In this document: positions 1 through 8,097 of the stretch, in pieces
Layout of the letters: each line of letters begins with the position of its first letter
Position numbering within the stretch: position 1 is the first letter of the stretch
NCBI RefSeq assembly: GCF_000374865.1
Contig: NZ_KB895459.1
Location: forward strand, 62,001 to 126,000
Reading direction: 5' to 3'
Length of the DNA stretch: 64,000 nucleotides
From: Arthrobacter sp. 135MFCol5.1
GTDB taxonomy: Bacteria > Actinomycetota > Actinomycetes > Actinomycetales > Micrococcaceae
Notes under the pieces: generated by a model
What the model saw: the letters and a program-made list of their open reading frames with translations, nothing else
What the model was told of the DNA's origin: nothing
Database searches by the model: none
Program-made: the position numbers and the translations under genes

Positions 1-95
1 TGGCCGGTGAAACAGTAACCTAAATGTTCAAAAAGCCGCCGATCGCGCGGGAGTCGGATTAGTACAGCTATCAAGATTAAGCGAGGATTATGCCC

Positions 96-133
96 TTGGG
101 CCGGAACCCGTCGGTCGACGGGTTCCGGCCCAA
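96..133. terminator. 18-bp perfect palindrome, probable terminator
   Basis: Two perfectly complementary 18-nt arms (96-113 and 116-133) are separated by only 2 nt. As RNA this makes a very strong hairpin, so it may end a gene lying left of the window. No T-tract follows on the + strand. The rest of 1-267 shows no supportable gene. Confidence 0.5.
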
Positions 134-267
134 ATTGGGAGATGGAGTCTCCTTCCACCCAAACCGAGAAGGTATGCGGGCGGCGACCGAACTAATGATG
201 CGTCATTTGGGTTACTAGTCTTCGCTAATATGCCCAATCGTCGGAAACGCGCGGATGATTCATATCA

Positions 268-492
268 ATGTTCTCGAAATCGGCGAGCAAAGACTTTATG
301 AATGGACGGACTGATAACGAAAAACCACCTGAACACCTAGCCGGCTCGCCGCACCTCACTAAACAGGAGAACGCAGGCTTCGTTGATCTATGGCCGGCAC
401 TTGCAAATGACAACCTTGAACTGCGCGACGAATATACGGAAGACGCACTGCACCTCAACGGTGCCGGGTTTGCCGTGTGGGTCATAGGGTAG
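268..492 (+). pseudogene. Decayed SGNH/GDSL hydrolase, C-terminal fragment
   Basis: The last 37 or so residues contain FVDLWPALAN and DALHLNGAGF, which correspond to the C-terminal block (FVDLWPALAD, DALHLNGAGY) of the intact SGNH hydrolase at 11204-11860. The block-I GDS motif, the GxND block and all upstream sequence are missing, and the reading frame stops soon after the catalytic Asp/His block. The N-terminal part of the open frame has no resemblance to the family. I read it as the remnant of a second copy, left by duplication or recombination, and not as a functional protein. Confidence 0.7.
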
Positions 493-499
493 AGGAAAG

Positions 500-526
500 A
501 GCCTGCCGCCCTCAACCTGGCAGGCT
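500..526. terminator. Hairpin after SGNH remnant
   Basis: Arms agcctgcc and ggcaggct (500-507, 519-526) form an 8-bp stem just behind the stop of the SGNH fragment. It may be the original terminator of the decayed gene. The stretch 527-833 holds no gene I can support. Confidence 0.4.
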
Positions 527-833
527 TGGAGGAACCTGCAAGGCGATTAGTACCAGCACTAAGAGGCGCACCTCCACTGATAGTCCAAAACCACCGGCCT
601 CCTCCGAGTAAACGAGTACCCCCAGGCGGTTGTGGCGCAGGGTGAAATATGCACTAGTCTGCAACCACTCGACCACGGCCTTGCCACAGAACTACCGTCC
701 ATGCGCGACATCAGACACATGTGGCGCTGCCATGCGTTGCCAGAGGACCAATCAAACAATCGAAGGACGAAGGTCGGCCACAACCTGGACGGGAGTTCGT
801 CCTCGAATTTGAGCTTCCCACACGGCGCCGCTA

Positions 834-1595
834 CTAAGCCTGGCGTGTTGGCGAGACAACCACCTGCCGCAGATTTATGTGTCGCGGTCGACTGGTGACA
901 TAGCCAATCAAATCAGCTATCTCCGCTGGCGCCAGTGAACCTAGCGTTGCTAGCATGCCATCAACCTGTCCCCGCATTTCCTCGCTGCTGATATGTGTAG
1001 GCAGCTCCGTGTCTGTCGCCCCGGGCTCAATGTTGGTTACCCGAACGTCCCAAGGACCGAGTTCCGTCCGCAGAGAGTGGGAAAGGGCAGTAACAGCAGC
1101 TTTCGTGGCTCCGTAAACGGCGTAGTTCGGGAACGGCGTGTGCGCCGCCAGCGACGATATGTTTACCAGATCAGCAACCTTGCCGGCAGAAGCCCCTGTC
1201 AGCAGATCTTCCGTAAAAGCTTGGGTAACATTGAGGACGCCCACAAAATTCGTGTCGATCATCCGCTGCCATTCATCCGAGCGGCCACGGTCAAAGGGGT
1301 TGACCAGCATCACGCCGGCGTTGTTCACGACGAGGTCAACTACGCCGTAGGTGTTATGAATTTGTTCGGCGGCTGCTGCTATCTCAGCGGGCTGCGTCAC
1401 ATCTGTAGGAATTGCGATAGCCGTTCCACCTTCCGCCACTATCTTGCGCATGATGGTTTCCACATGGTCCTTCCTCCGCGCAAGGAGAGCCACGCGCGCT
1501 CCGTTGGCAGCCAAAAGTCTTGCGGTCGCAGCGCCAATTCCGCTCGCAGCGCCGGTGACCACCGCGGTGCGTCCCTTAAGGTCCTGGTAAAACAT
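834..1595 (-). CDS. SDR family oxidoreductase
   Basis: Classical short-chain dehydrogenase of 253 residues. The Rossmann glycine motif TGAASGIG is at residues 14-21, NNAG at 91-94, the catalytic serine in NISS (about 147) and the catalytic pair in YGATK (Tyr161, Lys165). It should be a soluble NAD(P)-dependent alcohol/ketone oxidoreductase; Arg40-Arg41 after the second strand suggests NADP preference, which is inference. It is divergent from the MmyB-type regulator at 1741, a pairing that is common in actinobacteria and suggests the regulator controls it. Substrate unknown. Confidence 0.85.
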   Translation of the reverse strand: MFYQDLKGRTAVVTGAASGIGAATARLLAANGARVALLARRKDHVETIMRKIVAEGGTAIAIPTDVTQPAEIAAAAEQIHNTYGVVDLVVNNAGVMLVNPFDRGRSDEWQRMIDTNFVGVLNVTQAFTEDLLTGASAGKVADLVNISSLAAHTPFPNYAVYGATKAAVTALSHSLRTELGPWDVRVTNIEPGATDTELPTHISSEEMRGQVDGMLATLGSLAPAEIADLIGYVTSRPRHINLRQVVVSPTRQA

Positions 1596-1740
1596 AGGCT
1601 ACTTACTCCGAATTCGTTGTGTTGAGTGCTCGTCGAAACAACACCAGCCTCGCTGGCCTCCGGAGGTCTAACCAGTAAGCAGTGATCCTAGGTCTGGCAG
1701 GTCCACCCTTCGTCGCACCCAGGGCAGTAGCATCGACTCT

Positions 1741-2634
1741 GTGAGCAGTGAACTAGGTCTATTTTTGCGTGGCCGTAGGGCGGCTCTCCGGCCCGAGCAA
1801 ATGAATATTCCGGCCTACTGGCGATCACGTCGCGTAGCGGGATTACGCCGGGAGGAAGTGGCCCAGCTGGTTGGGGTAAGCGTGGATTACTATGCGCGTC
1901 TGGAGCAAGGGCGCGCCTCAAGCGTCTCGGACACGGTTCTCAATTCCCTCTCTCAGGTGTTTGGGCTTGATGAGAATGAGCATGCTTACCTACTAGCAGT
2001 GGCCCGCCCGAACGATGTGACCACTTCCCGGATGCCCGAGACGATTCGGCCTGAGCTGCAGCTTTTGCTGGATTCTTTGATGCAGACGCCTGCAGCAATC
2101 ACCGGTCCCCACATGGAGGTTCTGGCGTGGAACCGTTTGTACAGGGCCGTTTTTGGGTTAGATGGCCGGGATCTGAATGGCTGGAGTGTCCCGAAATTCA
2201 TTTTTCTGGATGAGACATCCAGAACTTTCTTTCCTGACTGGAGTGCCGTTGCATTACAGTGCGTTGCTCACCTACGAAGCCTGAAGGGTCGTCGACCGAG
2301 GGACGAGAAACTTGCCAACCTTGTACGATTTCTCATTGAGGAGAGTCGCGATTTTTCTCGAATGTGGGGACAATACCGTGTGTCGGCCTGCACGCATGGC
2401 TCCAAGATGATCCGCCATGAACTCGTGGGGCTACTTGAACTTGCATACGAAAGTTTTCCGCTGCCCGACGCGCCGGATGCGTCATTGCTCGTGTACACAG
2501 CAAGCAAAAGTTCCAAGGCTGTCGACAACATGTCTACGCTCGACAGTTTGTTGCATCCAGACGACGCGGATGGTGTGGTCCCTGGGTTGGAAACAAGAGT
2601 GCACCAAGGTTCATGGAGCAAAGGTACCGGTTAA
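1741..2634 (+). CDS. HTH regulator with MmyB-like ligand domain
   Basis: 297-residue transcription regulator. Residues about 10-75 form an XRE-type helix-turn-helix (LRREEVAQLVGVSVDYYARL), and the rest matches the MmyB-like ligand-binding domain (EVLAWNRLYRAVFG, CVAHLRSLKGRRP, FSRMWGQYRV). Proteins of this type bind fatty-acid-like or other hydrophobic ligands and often regulate an adjacent SDR. The start is a GTG; no strong ribosome site is visible, so the mRNA may be leaderless. The 145-bp gap to the divergent SDR should hold both promoters. Confidence 0.85.
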   Translation: MSSELGLFLRGRRAALRPEQMNIPAYWRSRRVAGLRREEVAQLVGVSVDYYARLEQGRASSVSDTVLNSLSQVFGLDENEHAYLLAVARPNDVTTSRMPETIRPELQLLLDSLMQTPAAITGPHMEVLAWNRLYRAVFGLDGRDLNGWSVPKFIFLDETSRTFFPDWSAVALQCVAHLRSLKGRRPRDEKLANLVRFLIEESRDFSRMWGQYRVSACTHGSKMIRHELVGLLELAYESFPLPDAPDASLLVYTASKSSKAVDNMSTLDSLLHPDDADGVVPGLETRVHQGSWSKGTG

Positions 2635-2781
2635 CCGTGGTCATTTCCCCCAAATTTTGTGGTAATGCCGCTAGGACCTCGAAGCCATACTCGCCAGCAC
2701 TCAGCTGATCAATAACCTACCGCTCCGGGCCTGGCGCATGGCGCGCTGCATGTGTGGAGGCACGGACAGCGCCGAAAACTA

Positions 2782-2861
2782 TTGACATCGACTGAGACAT
2801 AAGTAACACTTGCTGCCAGAGTGAACGTACGCTCGTTTCCTAAGCCGCTGGAGAAGCAATG
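2782..2861 (+). promoter_or_regulatory. Orphan promoter and operator with no intact gene
   Basis: TTGACA (2782-2787) and TAACAC (2804-2809) are 16 nt apart, followed by a copy of the catabolic dyad (2821-2836, GTGAACGTACGCTCGT), then GGAGA and an ATG at 2859. The layout is nearly the same as that of the ADH promoter at 34593 (TTGACAT, TGAGAC and GTAACA in the same order). The frame from 2859 runs only about 40 codons and resembles nothing. The stretch 2635-3306 otherwise shows no gene, so this looks like the front end of a lost regulon member. Confidence 0.5.
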
Positions 2862-3306
2862 AAGACGAAAGTGCCGGGCCCCGCCAAGGCCAGCGTCATT
2901 CCAGTGCTGCCGTGGAAGTCAACGTGCCGCTCAGCTACAGCTGCCGGTTCAATTTGTCTGATTTTCTGCCGCACCAGGAACTAAGCGTTCCTCGTGATCC
3001 AGGTGTGTAGTGCTGGAGCACGAAACGACAGGATCTGGCAGCGGACCCAGCCTGACTATCCCAAGGTGTTCAGGCTTACTTAACTAGGCGAAACCTTCCA
3101 GCGCGGCATTTGCCAACGCATACGCGCCCCCAGGCTAGCCCCTGGCGACATCTTCGGACACATCCGGGCCGCCTTCTTTTCTCAACAACCACGAAGCACC
3201 CTACAGGGCGTGGTTCCTGCACGCCCATTTCAATCCGCGGGCAGGGAGAGAGCGCCGGCACCATCAACGGCCGGTCACCCAACCCAATCCCCTTTCAGGA
3301 GTACTG

Positions 3307-4179
3307 ATGTCAATAATCACTGCGAAAAAAAATCCGGCGCCCTTGCGAATGCGCCTTGCAACCCTGGCCACGATCGTACTGCTCCCCATGCTGGGTGCAT
3401 GTGGAGCCAACCCGGCTGATGCGGGGAAAGTGTCCACGGGGACCACTGCCCAGCCCAGTGCGGTGCTTCGCATTGGAATCGATCCGTCATTTGCCCCCTA
3501 TGAGTTCGAGGACAACGGCAGCTACAGCGGCAGTGAGATAGATATAGCCCGAGCACTTGGAGAACAGCTGAACATGCGTGTCGAATTCAGCAAGATTGGA
3601 TTCAATTCCCTCATTCCCGCGCTATCGGCAAGTCGCGTCGACGTAACTATGGTTGGTGGCTGGGCGGATAGCCCTGAGCGACGCTCGGCGATGAACCTGG
3701 TTGACTATTTCCAGGCACATACTGCCCTGCTTGTAAAAGCCAACGATGGCTCTTCAAGACTGAAGGATCTTTGCGGCAAGTCCGTTGCCGTTCTGCAGGC
3801 GTCTGTTTACGTCTCCACGCTGGAAAAGCAGAAGGCTGCGTGCGCAGCGGACGGCCAACCCCCCCTTGACATCCTCCAGCTCTCCCAAGACAGCGCAGTG
3901 TTGGCCGTCAAGAGTGGCCAAGCACAGGCCCGTATCGACGAAGGCGGCCTCGTCGGCTTTATCACAAAGCAAAATCCTGATCTCAAGATGAATACGCTAA
4001 CGGATGATCCACCATTCACGGCAGCTATTGGCGTAGGAAAAAACAACGATGAATTGGCTAAGAAAGTGTCGCGGGCGCTGGAGGAGCTCCGGAATTCAGG
4101 CAAGCTTGCGGAGATATTTGCAAAGTGGGGCATACCCGCAGACTGGCTACTTCCGAAAATAACGCTTAACGGCGAATAG
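3307..4179 (+). CDS. Amino-acid-type ABC transporter, substrate-binding lipoprotein
   Basis: 290-residue extracytoplasmic solute-binding protein of family 3 (polar amino acid type). A basic N-terminus, a hydrophobic segment and the lipobox LGAC (Cys32) show it is a lipoprotein. The mature part has the family signature FAPYEFEDNGSYSGSEIDIA, followed by two Rossmann-like lobes. The start is backed by AGGAG 8 nt upstream. It heads an apparent operon with a permease, an ATPase and a saccharopine-dehydrogenase-like enzyme, so the ligand may be an amino acid or opine-like conjugate; that is inference. Confidence 0.88.
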   Translation: MSIITAKKNPAPLRMRLATLATIVLLPMLGACGANPADAGKVSTGTTAQPSAVLRIGIDPSFAPYEFEDNGSYSGSEIDIARALGEQLNMRVEFSKIGFNSLIPALSASRVDVTMVGGWADSPERRSAMNLVDYFQAHTALLVKANDGSSRLKDLCGKSVAVLQASVYVSTLEKQKAACAADGQPPLDILQLSQDSAVLAVKSGQAQARIDEGGLVGFITKQNPDLKMNTLTDDPPFTAAIGVGKNNDELAKKVSRALEELRNSGKLAEIFAKWGIPADWLLPKITLNGE

Positions 4180-4182
4180 TTC

Positions 4183-4231
4183 AAGGAGGACATTCATGAG
4201 CTGCGATAGATCGGTCGGCAATGACAAGTAA
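4183..4231 (+). promoter_or_regulatory. Strong RBS with 11-codon ORF overlapping permease start
   Basis: AAGGAGG (4183-4189) lies 6 nt before an ATG at 4196 that opens only 11 codons (MSCDRSVGNDK) and stops at 4229-4231. The stop overlaps the permease start (ATG 4221), which has no Shine-Dalgarno of its own. This fits translational coupling through a tiny leader ORF. Alternatively, a small indel has cut off the original permease N-terminus. Confidence 0.5.
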
Positions 4232-5213
4232 TTCCAAAAATATTCCGCTGGACGAAGCCGCGTTCAAAGCCACTAATTCTGAAATAATGCCATTTCTTGG
4301 TAATCCATCGGAACTTGAGGTGGTCAAACGCTTAAAATTGGGGAGATGGGTTGTAGCTTTTGCACTGCTTTGGCTCAGTTTCCTGTTAGTGCAGGCCCTA
4401 ATTGGAAACCCAAACATTGACTACGGGATTATTGGACAGTATGTGTTCGACCGTCGAATAATCCTTGGGTTGGGCAATACATTGATGCTAACGGTGCTCC
4501 TTATGGCACTTGCCATCATGTTGGGGATTATCTTAGCGGTCATGCGGTTGAGCAAGAATCCGGTGAGTAAGGTGATGGCGTCAATTTACGTTTGGATAAT
4601 GAGAAGCGTTCCAGTGCTGGTGCAAATGATCATATGGTTCAACTTGGCGCTTGTCTTCGATCGTATCAGTATCGGCATCCCCGGCACTGAGCCGGCGTTA
4701 TTCTCCTGGGACACCAATGAGGTAATGACTCCCTTTGTGGCAGCCGTACTCGGACTCGGACTTGCCGAGGCCGCGTACGTTGCTGAGATAGTCCGCGGTG
4801 GTTTGATGGGTGTTGACAGGGGACAGACAGAGGCTGCCCATGCCATAGGGATGTCAGCTTGGCAGACTTTCAGGCGGGTGGTGATGCCCCAAGCGTGGAG
4901 GCTCATTGTCCCTCCCGTGGGAAACGAGTTCATCTCGATGTTCAAAACGACATCACTCGCTTCGGTTGTAGGAATGACCGAACTGTTGGGCGCCTCCCAA
5001 ACTATATCCGCTTCCAACTACCGAATTTTGGAACTCCTAGTAGTTGCGAGTCTCTGGTACATCATTTGCACAACCATATTTAGCTTGCTGCAGTTCCTGC
5101 TGGAACGTCGGCTGGGAAAGGGTTATAACCAACATTCTTCAGGATGGCTTGGGCAGGCTCTCACCTTTTTGAAGCACCGCGCTTCCATCCGCTTTCAGGA
5201 GAAGGCCCTATGA
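4221..5213 (+). CDS. Amino-acid-type ABC transporter permease
   Basis: 330-residue inner-membrane permease of the His/Glu/Gln type. The long cytoplasmic N-terminus (about 35 residues) is followed by several hydrophobic spans, including LGNTLMLTVLLMALAIMLGI. The EAA loop that docks the ATPase is visible as EAAHAIGMSAWQTFRRVVMP. The start has no ribosome site and appears coupled to the short ORF at 4196-4231; the true N-terminus is therefore uncertain. The stop overlaps the ATPase start by 4 bases (ATGA). Confidence 0.85.
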   Translation: MTSNSKNIPLDEAAFKATNSEIMPFLGNPSELEVVKRLKLGRWVVAFALLWLSFLLVQALIGNPNIDYGIIGQYVFDRRIILGLGNTLMLTVLLMALAIMLGIILAVMRLSKNPVSKVMASIYVWIMRSVPVLVQMIIWFNLALVFDRISIGIPGTEPALFSWDTNEVMTPFVAAVLGLGLAEAAYVAEIVRGGLMGVDRGQTEAAHAIGMSAWQTFRRVVMPQAWRLIVPPVGNEFISMFKTTSLASVVGMTELLGASQTISASNYRILELLVVASLWYIICTTIFSLLQFLLERRLGKGYNQHSSGWLGQALTFLKHRASIRFQEKAL

Positions 5214-5977
5214 ATTCTGATGCACTGGTAACAATCGCAGGGTTGCGCAAATCCTATGGGCCGCTGCAAGTACTTAACGATATCAGCTTGGAGGTACGGC
5301 GCGGGGAGGTTGTGTGCATTCTTGGACCTTCCGGTTCTGGCAAAAGCACGCTGCTTCGCTGCATCAATCATCTTGAGACGTTCGACTCCGGCCTCCTTGA
5401 AGTTGATGGGCAGTTTGTTGGATATCGACGCGAAGGGATGAGACTGCATGAACGTTCGCGAAAAGATGTTGCACGGCAACGATCGAGGGTCGGAATGGTT
5501 TTTCAACGCTTTAACCTTTTTCCGCATCTGACCGTTCTTGAAAATGTTTGTCTGGGACCGCTCATTGTGCGGAAAGTGAAACAGAAAGCTGCAGAAGATC
5601 GGGCACGCGAACTTCTGGATCGGGTTGGTCTGGCAGGAAGAGTGGATTTCTATCCGGCCCAACTCTCCGGCGGACAACAGCAGAGGGTTGCAATTGCAAG
5701 GGCCCTTGCACTTGATCCAATGCTGATGCTTTTCGACGAACCGACATCCGCTCTGGATACAGAACTCGTAGCGGAGGTCCTTTCGGTCATGCGTGAATTG
5801 GCAGATTCGGGAATGACAATGATTGTTGTAACGCATGAAATAAAATTTGCCCGGGATGTGGCGGATCGAATTGTATTTATGGATGAAGGGAAGGTTATCG
5901 AGCAGGGGCCACCGGCAGAGATTCTTTCCGCGCCAAAGGAAGAGCGGACTAGATCCTTCCTGGCGCACATTGGCTGA
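5210..5977 (+). CDS. Amino-acid-type ABC transporter ATPase
   Basis: 255-residue ATPase with Walker A GPSGSGKST (39-47), Q-loop in FQRFNLFPHLTV, signature LSGGQQQR, Walker B LMLFDEPTSALD and switch His in VTHE. This is the GlnQ/HisP pattern for polar amino acid uptake. The start at 5210 is chosen over an upstream in-frame ATG because GGAG lies 7-10 nt before it and it overlaps the permease stop by 4 bases. Confidence 0.9.
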   Translation: MNSDALVTIAGLRKSYGPLQVLNDISLEVRRGEVVCILGPSGSGKSTLLRCINHLETFDSGLLEVDGQFVGYRREGMRLHERSRKDVARQRSRVGMVFQRFNLFPHLTVLENVCLGPLIVRKVKQKAAEDRARELLDRVGLAGRVDFYPAQLSGGQQQRVAIARALALDPMLMLFDEPTSALDTELVAEVLSVMRELADSGMTMIVVTHEIKFARDVADRIVFMDEGKVIEQGPPAEILSAPKEERTRSFLAHIG

Positions 5978-6042
5978 CATTTTCTATGTTAGCCAGGATG
6001 AAATTTTTTCGAAATCTTCAAGACTAATCCGAAAGGAACCAA

Positions 6043-7251
6043 ATGACTAGTGTTCTAATTCTTGGCGGTGGGGGCTACCAAGGGAGCAGCGCGGCTCGGA
6101 TTCTTGCCGGCTGCCCGGAGGTGTCACATCTCATTCTTGTTGATCGCAACGTTGAAGCAATTGAGCAGACTGCATCGTGTTTGGGAGACAACGTTCAGAC
6201 CGACACGACGGACATCCGTGACCGTGCAGGAGTGCTGGAGTTGATCAAGCGGCACGATCCAACGGTTGTCCTTAACTGTGCGGGCCCGTTCCGGAGCTTT
6301 GGGGTCAGCTCGGCTGCCGCAGCGATTGAAGCGGGTGTGAACTATGTGGACATTCTGGATGACGGTGAGGTCGTCCCTGACTACCTCGCCCTTGACGAGG
6401 CGGCCCGCGCGGCTGGCGTTACCGCTATTTTCGGCGCGGGATTTACACCTGGCCTTACAAACATCATCGGCCGGATCCTGGCCGATGATCTTGACGAGGT
6501 TGAGGAGATGCACTGGAGCTATTTGGTCAACCCCACGCTTTCGGTGGCACCGCACCTGATGACCCACCGGGTACAGATGTTTGGCCCTGAAGTGTCGGTT
6601 ATCGAAGATGGCAAAGCCGCACTGGTGCCCGGCGGAAGCCAACTCGTTGAAATCGACTGGCCCGGATTTCCACGGCTCAAGGCCGGTGTCTGCTCGCATC
6701 CGGAACCTCTCACAGCCAAGAGGTATTTCCCGGATATCCAGCGGGCTGCAATTCGTGCTTGCTACACCGCTCCGTCGTTTTTGGATTTGCTGGTATCCCT
6801 TGGCAACGCAAACTTGGGAAGTTCATCTGAGTTCGAGTCCGATGGGCGCATCCTAAGGGCGGACAGGGTGATCGGTGATTTCCTGGGTTCTGAGGTGTTC
6901 AAAGCCAGCCCCGCGTGGGCCAAGGTGGTTGAAGCCGAGGACCGATACGGACCCGTCGACGGCGTTCGCGTAGCAGTCGCGGGCCGATCCGGTGGCGACC
7001 GAGTACAGCGTGTTCTGCAGTATGTGACGAAGGAACGCTGGCTGACCACCCACGGGGTTGCCGCGGCTGTAGCGCTACTCCTTGCCACGGGCGCCGTACA
7101 AAAGCCTGGAATGCACTCGGCCGAAGTTCTTGATCCCGAGGTTATGATTCCAGCACTCAAGGACGCTGGCATTGAATTGGGGACATACTCCACGTCCGAT
7201 GCTCCTGAATTTTATGCAGAGCCCGTTTCACTGGAGCACGGCCGCGCTTAG
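6043..7251 (+). CDS. Saccharopine dehydrogenase-like oxidoreductase
   Basis: 402-residue protein with an N-terminal NAD(P)-binding fold (VLILGGGGYQG, glycines 8-14), the conserved VLNCAGPF segment and GVNYVDI, typical of the saccharopine dehydrogenase / carboxynorspermidine synthase superfamily. It is preceded by AAGGA and lies 65 bp behind the ABC ATPase on the same strand, so it is probably co-transcribed with the transporter. It could oxidise an imported opine-like or N-substituted amino acid, but many relatives have no known substrate. Confidence 0.78.
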   Translation: MTSVLILGGGGYQGSSAARILAGCPEVSHLILVDRNVEAIEQTASCLGDNVQTDTTDIRDRAGVLELIKRHDPTVVLNCAGPFRSFGVSSAAAAIEAGVNYVDILDDGEVVPDYLALDEAARAAGVTAIFGAGFTPGLTNIIGRILADDLDEVEEMHWSYLVNPTLSVAPHLMTHRVQMFGPEVSVIEDGKAALVPGGSQLVEIDWPGFPRLKAGVCSHPEPLTAKRYFPDIQRAAIRACYTAPSFLDLLVSLGNANLGSSSEFESDGRILRADRVIGDFLGSEVFKASPAWAKVVEAEDRYGPVDGVRVAVAGRSGGDRVQRVLQYVTKERWLTTHGVAAAVALLLATGAVQKPGMHSAEVLDPEVMIPALKDAGIELGTYSTSDAPEFYAEPVSLEHGRA

Positions 7252-7288
7252 AGGTGCCACGAATTATTAGTCGAAGGAAATAGAACCT

Positions 7289-7333
7289 CTGGTGACCGCG
7301 TCCGCTCAGTCGCTGCGCCGGCGCGGTCACCAG
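7289..7333. terminator. Hairpin between convergent genes
   Basis: Arms ctggtgaccgcg (7289-7300) and its exact complement (7322-7333) form a 12-bp stem between the + strand transporter operon and the - strand Lrp gene. It may terminate both. Confidence 0.6.
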
Positions 7334-7459
7334 GGCTATCGGGCCGAACTCAGCAGCTAGACCTGCTACTCCATATGCCTTCTGCCGTTATGCGTCCAGA
7401 TAGCGCGCAGGGGACCCTAGGGAAGGGTGTATGCACCGCCCGAGTCCCGCCACTGCCTG

Positions 7460-7954
7460 TCAGGGGCGGAGGTCGTCCCAGCCCTGTAGATTCTGCATAT
7501 GCTGCGCGCCTCGACGAAACTCGTAGACAATCTGAGTGTCGGCGTAGGCCACGTCGGGATCAAGATTGAATTGATTGGTCACCAGGTCGCGAAGTTGGTT
7601 CGTTGACACGCAGTACATGTGCACTAAGCAATCGGTTTGACCCCCAAGGGCATAAACGGAAACCGTATTGGCGAACGCCGCGGTGCGCTCCATGTATTCG
7701 TGGAGGCGAGCTCTCGACGAGGGCTTAAGCCGAACCGAAACCAGCGCCTGCACGTGAAATCCCAGCTTGGACGGATCAATTTCTGCATGATTGGACTGCC
7801 ACACACCAAGGTCCCGAAGTCGGCGCAGCCGATTGTGAACAGTTGCCTGTGACACGCCTACACGATCTGCCAGTGCTGAGTTGGATATACGAGCATCCCT
7901 GGACAGCTCCCACAGCATCTTCTCGTCGACTTCGTCGAACTGAGCATCATTCAC
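7460..7954 (-). CDS. Lrp/AsnC family transcription regulator
   Basis: 164 residues: an N-terminal winged helix-turn-helix (LSRDARISNSALADRVGVSQATVHNRLRRL) and a C-terminal RAM/AsnC ligand domain (VQALVSVRL, VYALGGQTDCLVHMY). Such proteins form octamers and sense amino acids. It is divergent from the APC permease and amine oxidase operon and most likely controls it. Confidence 0.9.
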   Translation of the reverse strand: MNDAQFDEVDEKMLWELSRDARISNSALADRVGVSQATVHNRLRRLRDLGVWQSNHAEIDPSKLGFHVQALVSVRLKPSSRARLHEYMERTAAFANTVSVYALGGQTDCLVHMYCVSTNQLRDLVTNQFNLDPDVAYADTQIVYEFRRGAQHMQNLQGWDDLRP

Positions 7955-7975
7955 AATGGGGTCCTCTTTCCACTC

Positions 7976-8064
7976 TTGCTATGAAGATATTACACCTTCC
8001 TAGCAAAAATATAAAGAATCTTCAGTCGAAATGATACTGAAACAAAAATTCTTCAATATGGAGC
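7976..8064. promoter_or_regulatory. AT-rich control region of Lrp/permease divergon
   Basis: The intergenic region is much richer in A and T than its surroundings and carries repeated TTCTTCA-type elements in both orientations: tatgaagatat near 7980, aatcttcag near 8017 and ttcttcaatat near 8050. These are reasonable candidates for cooperative Lrp/AsnC binding. Confidence 0.4.
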
Positions 8065-8097
8065 TTAGTGGTTCACGTCACACAGAAAGGATTTACC

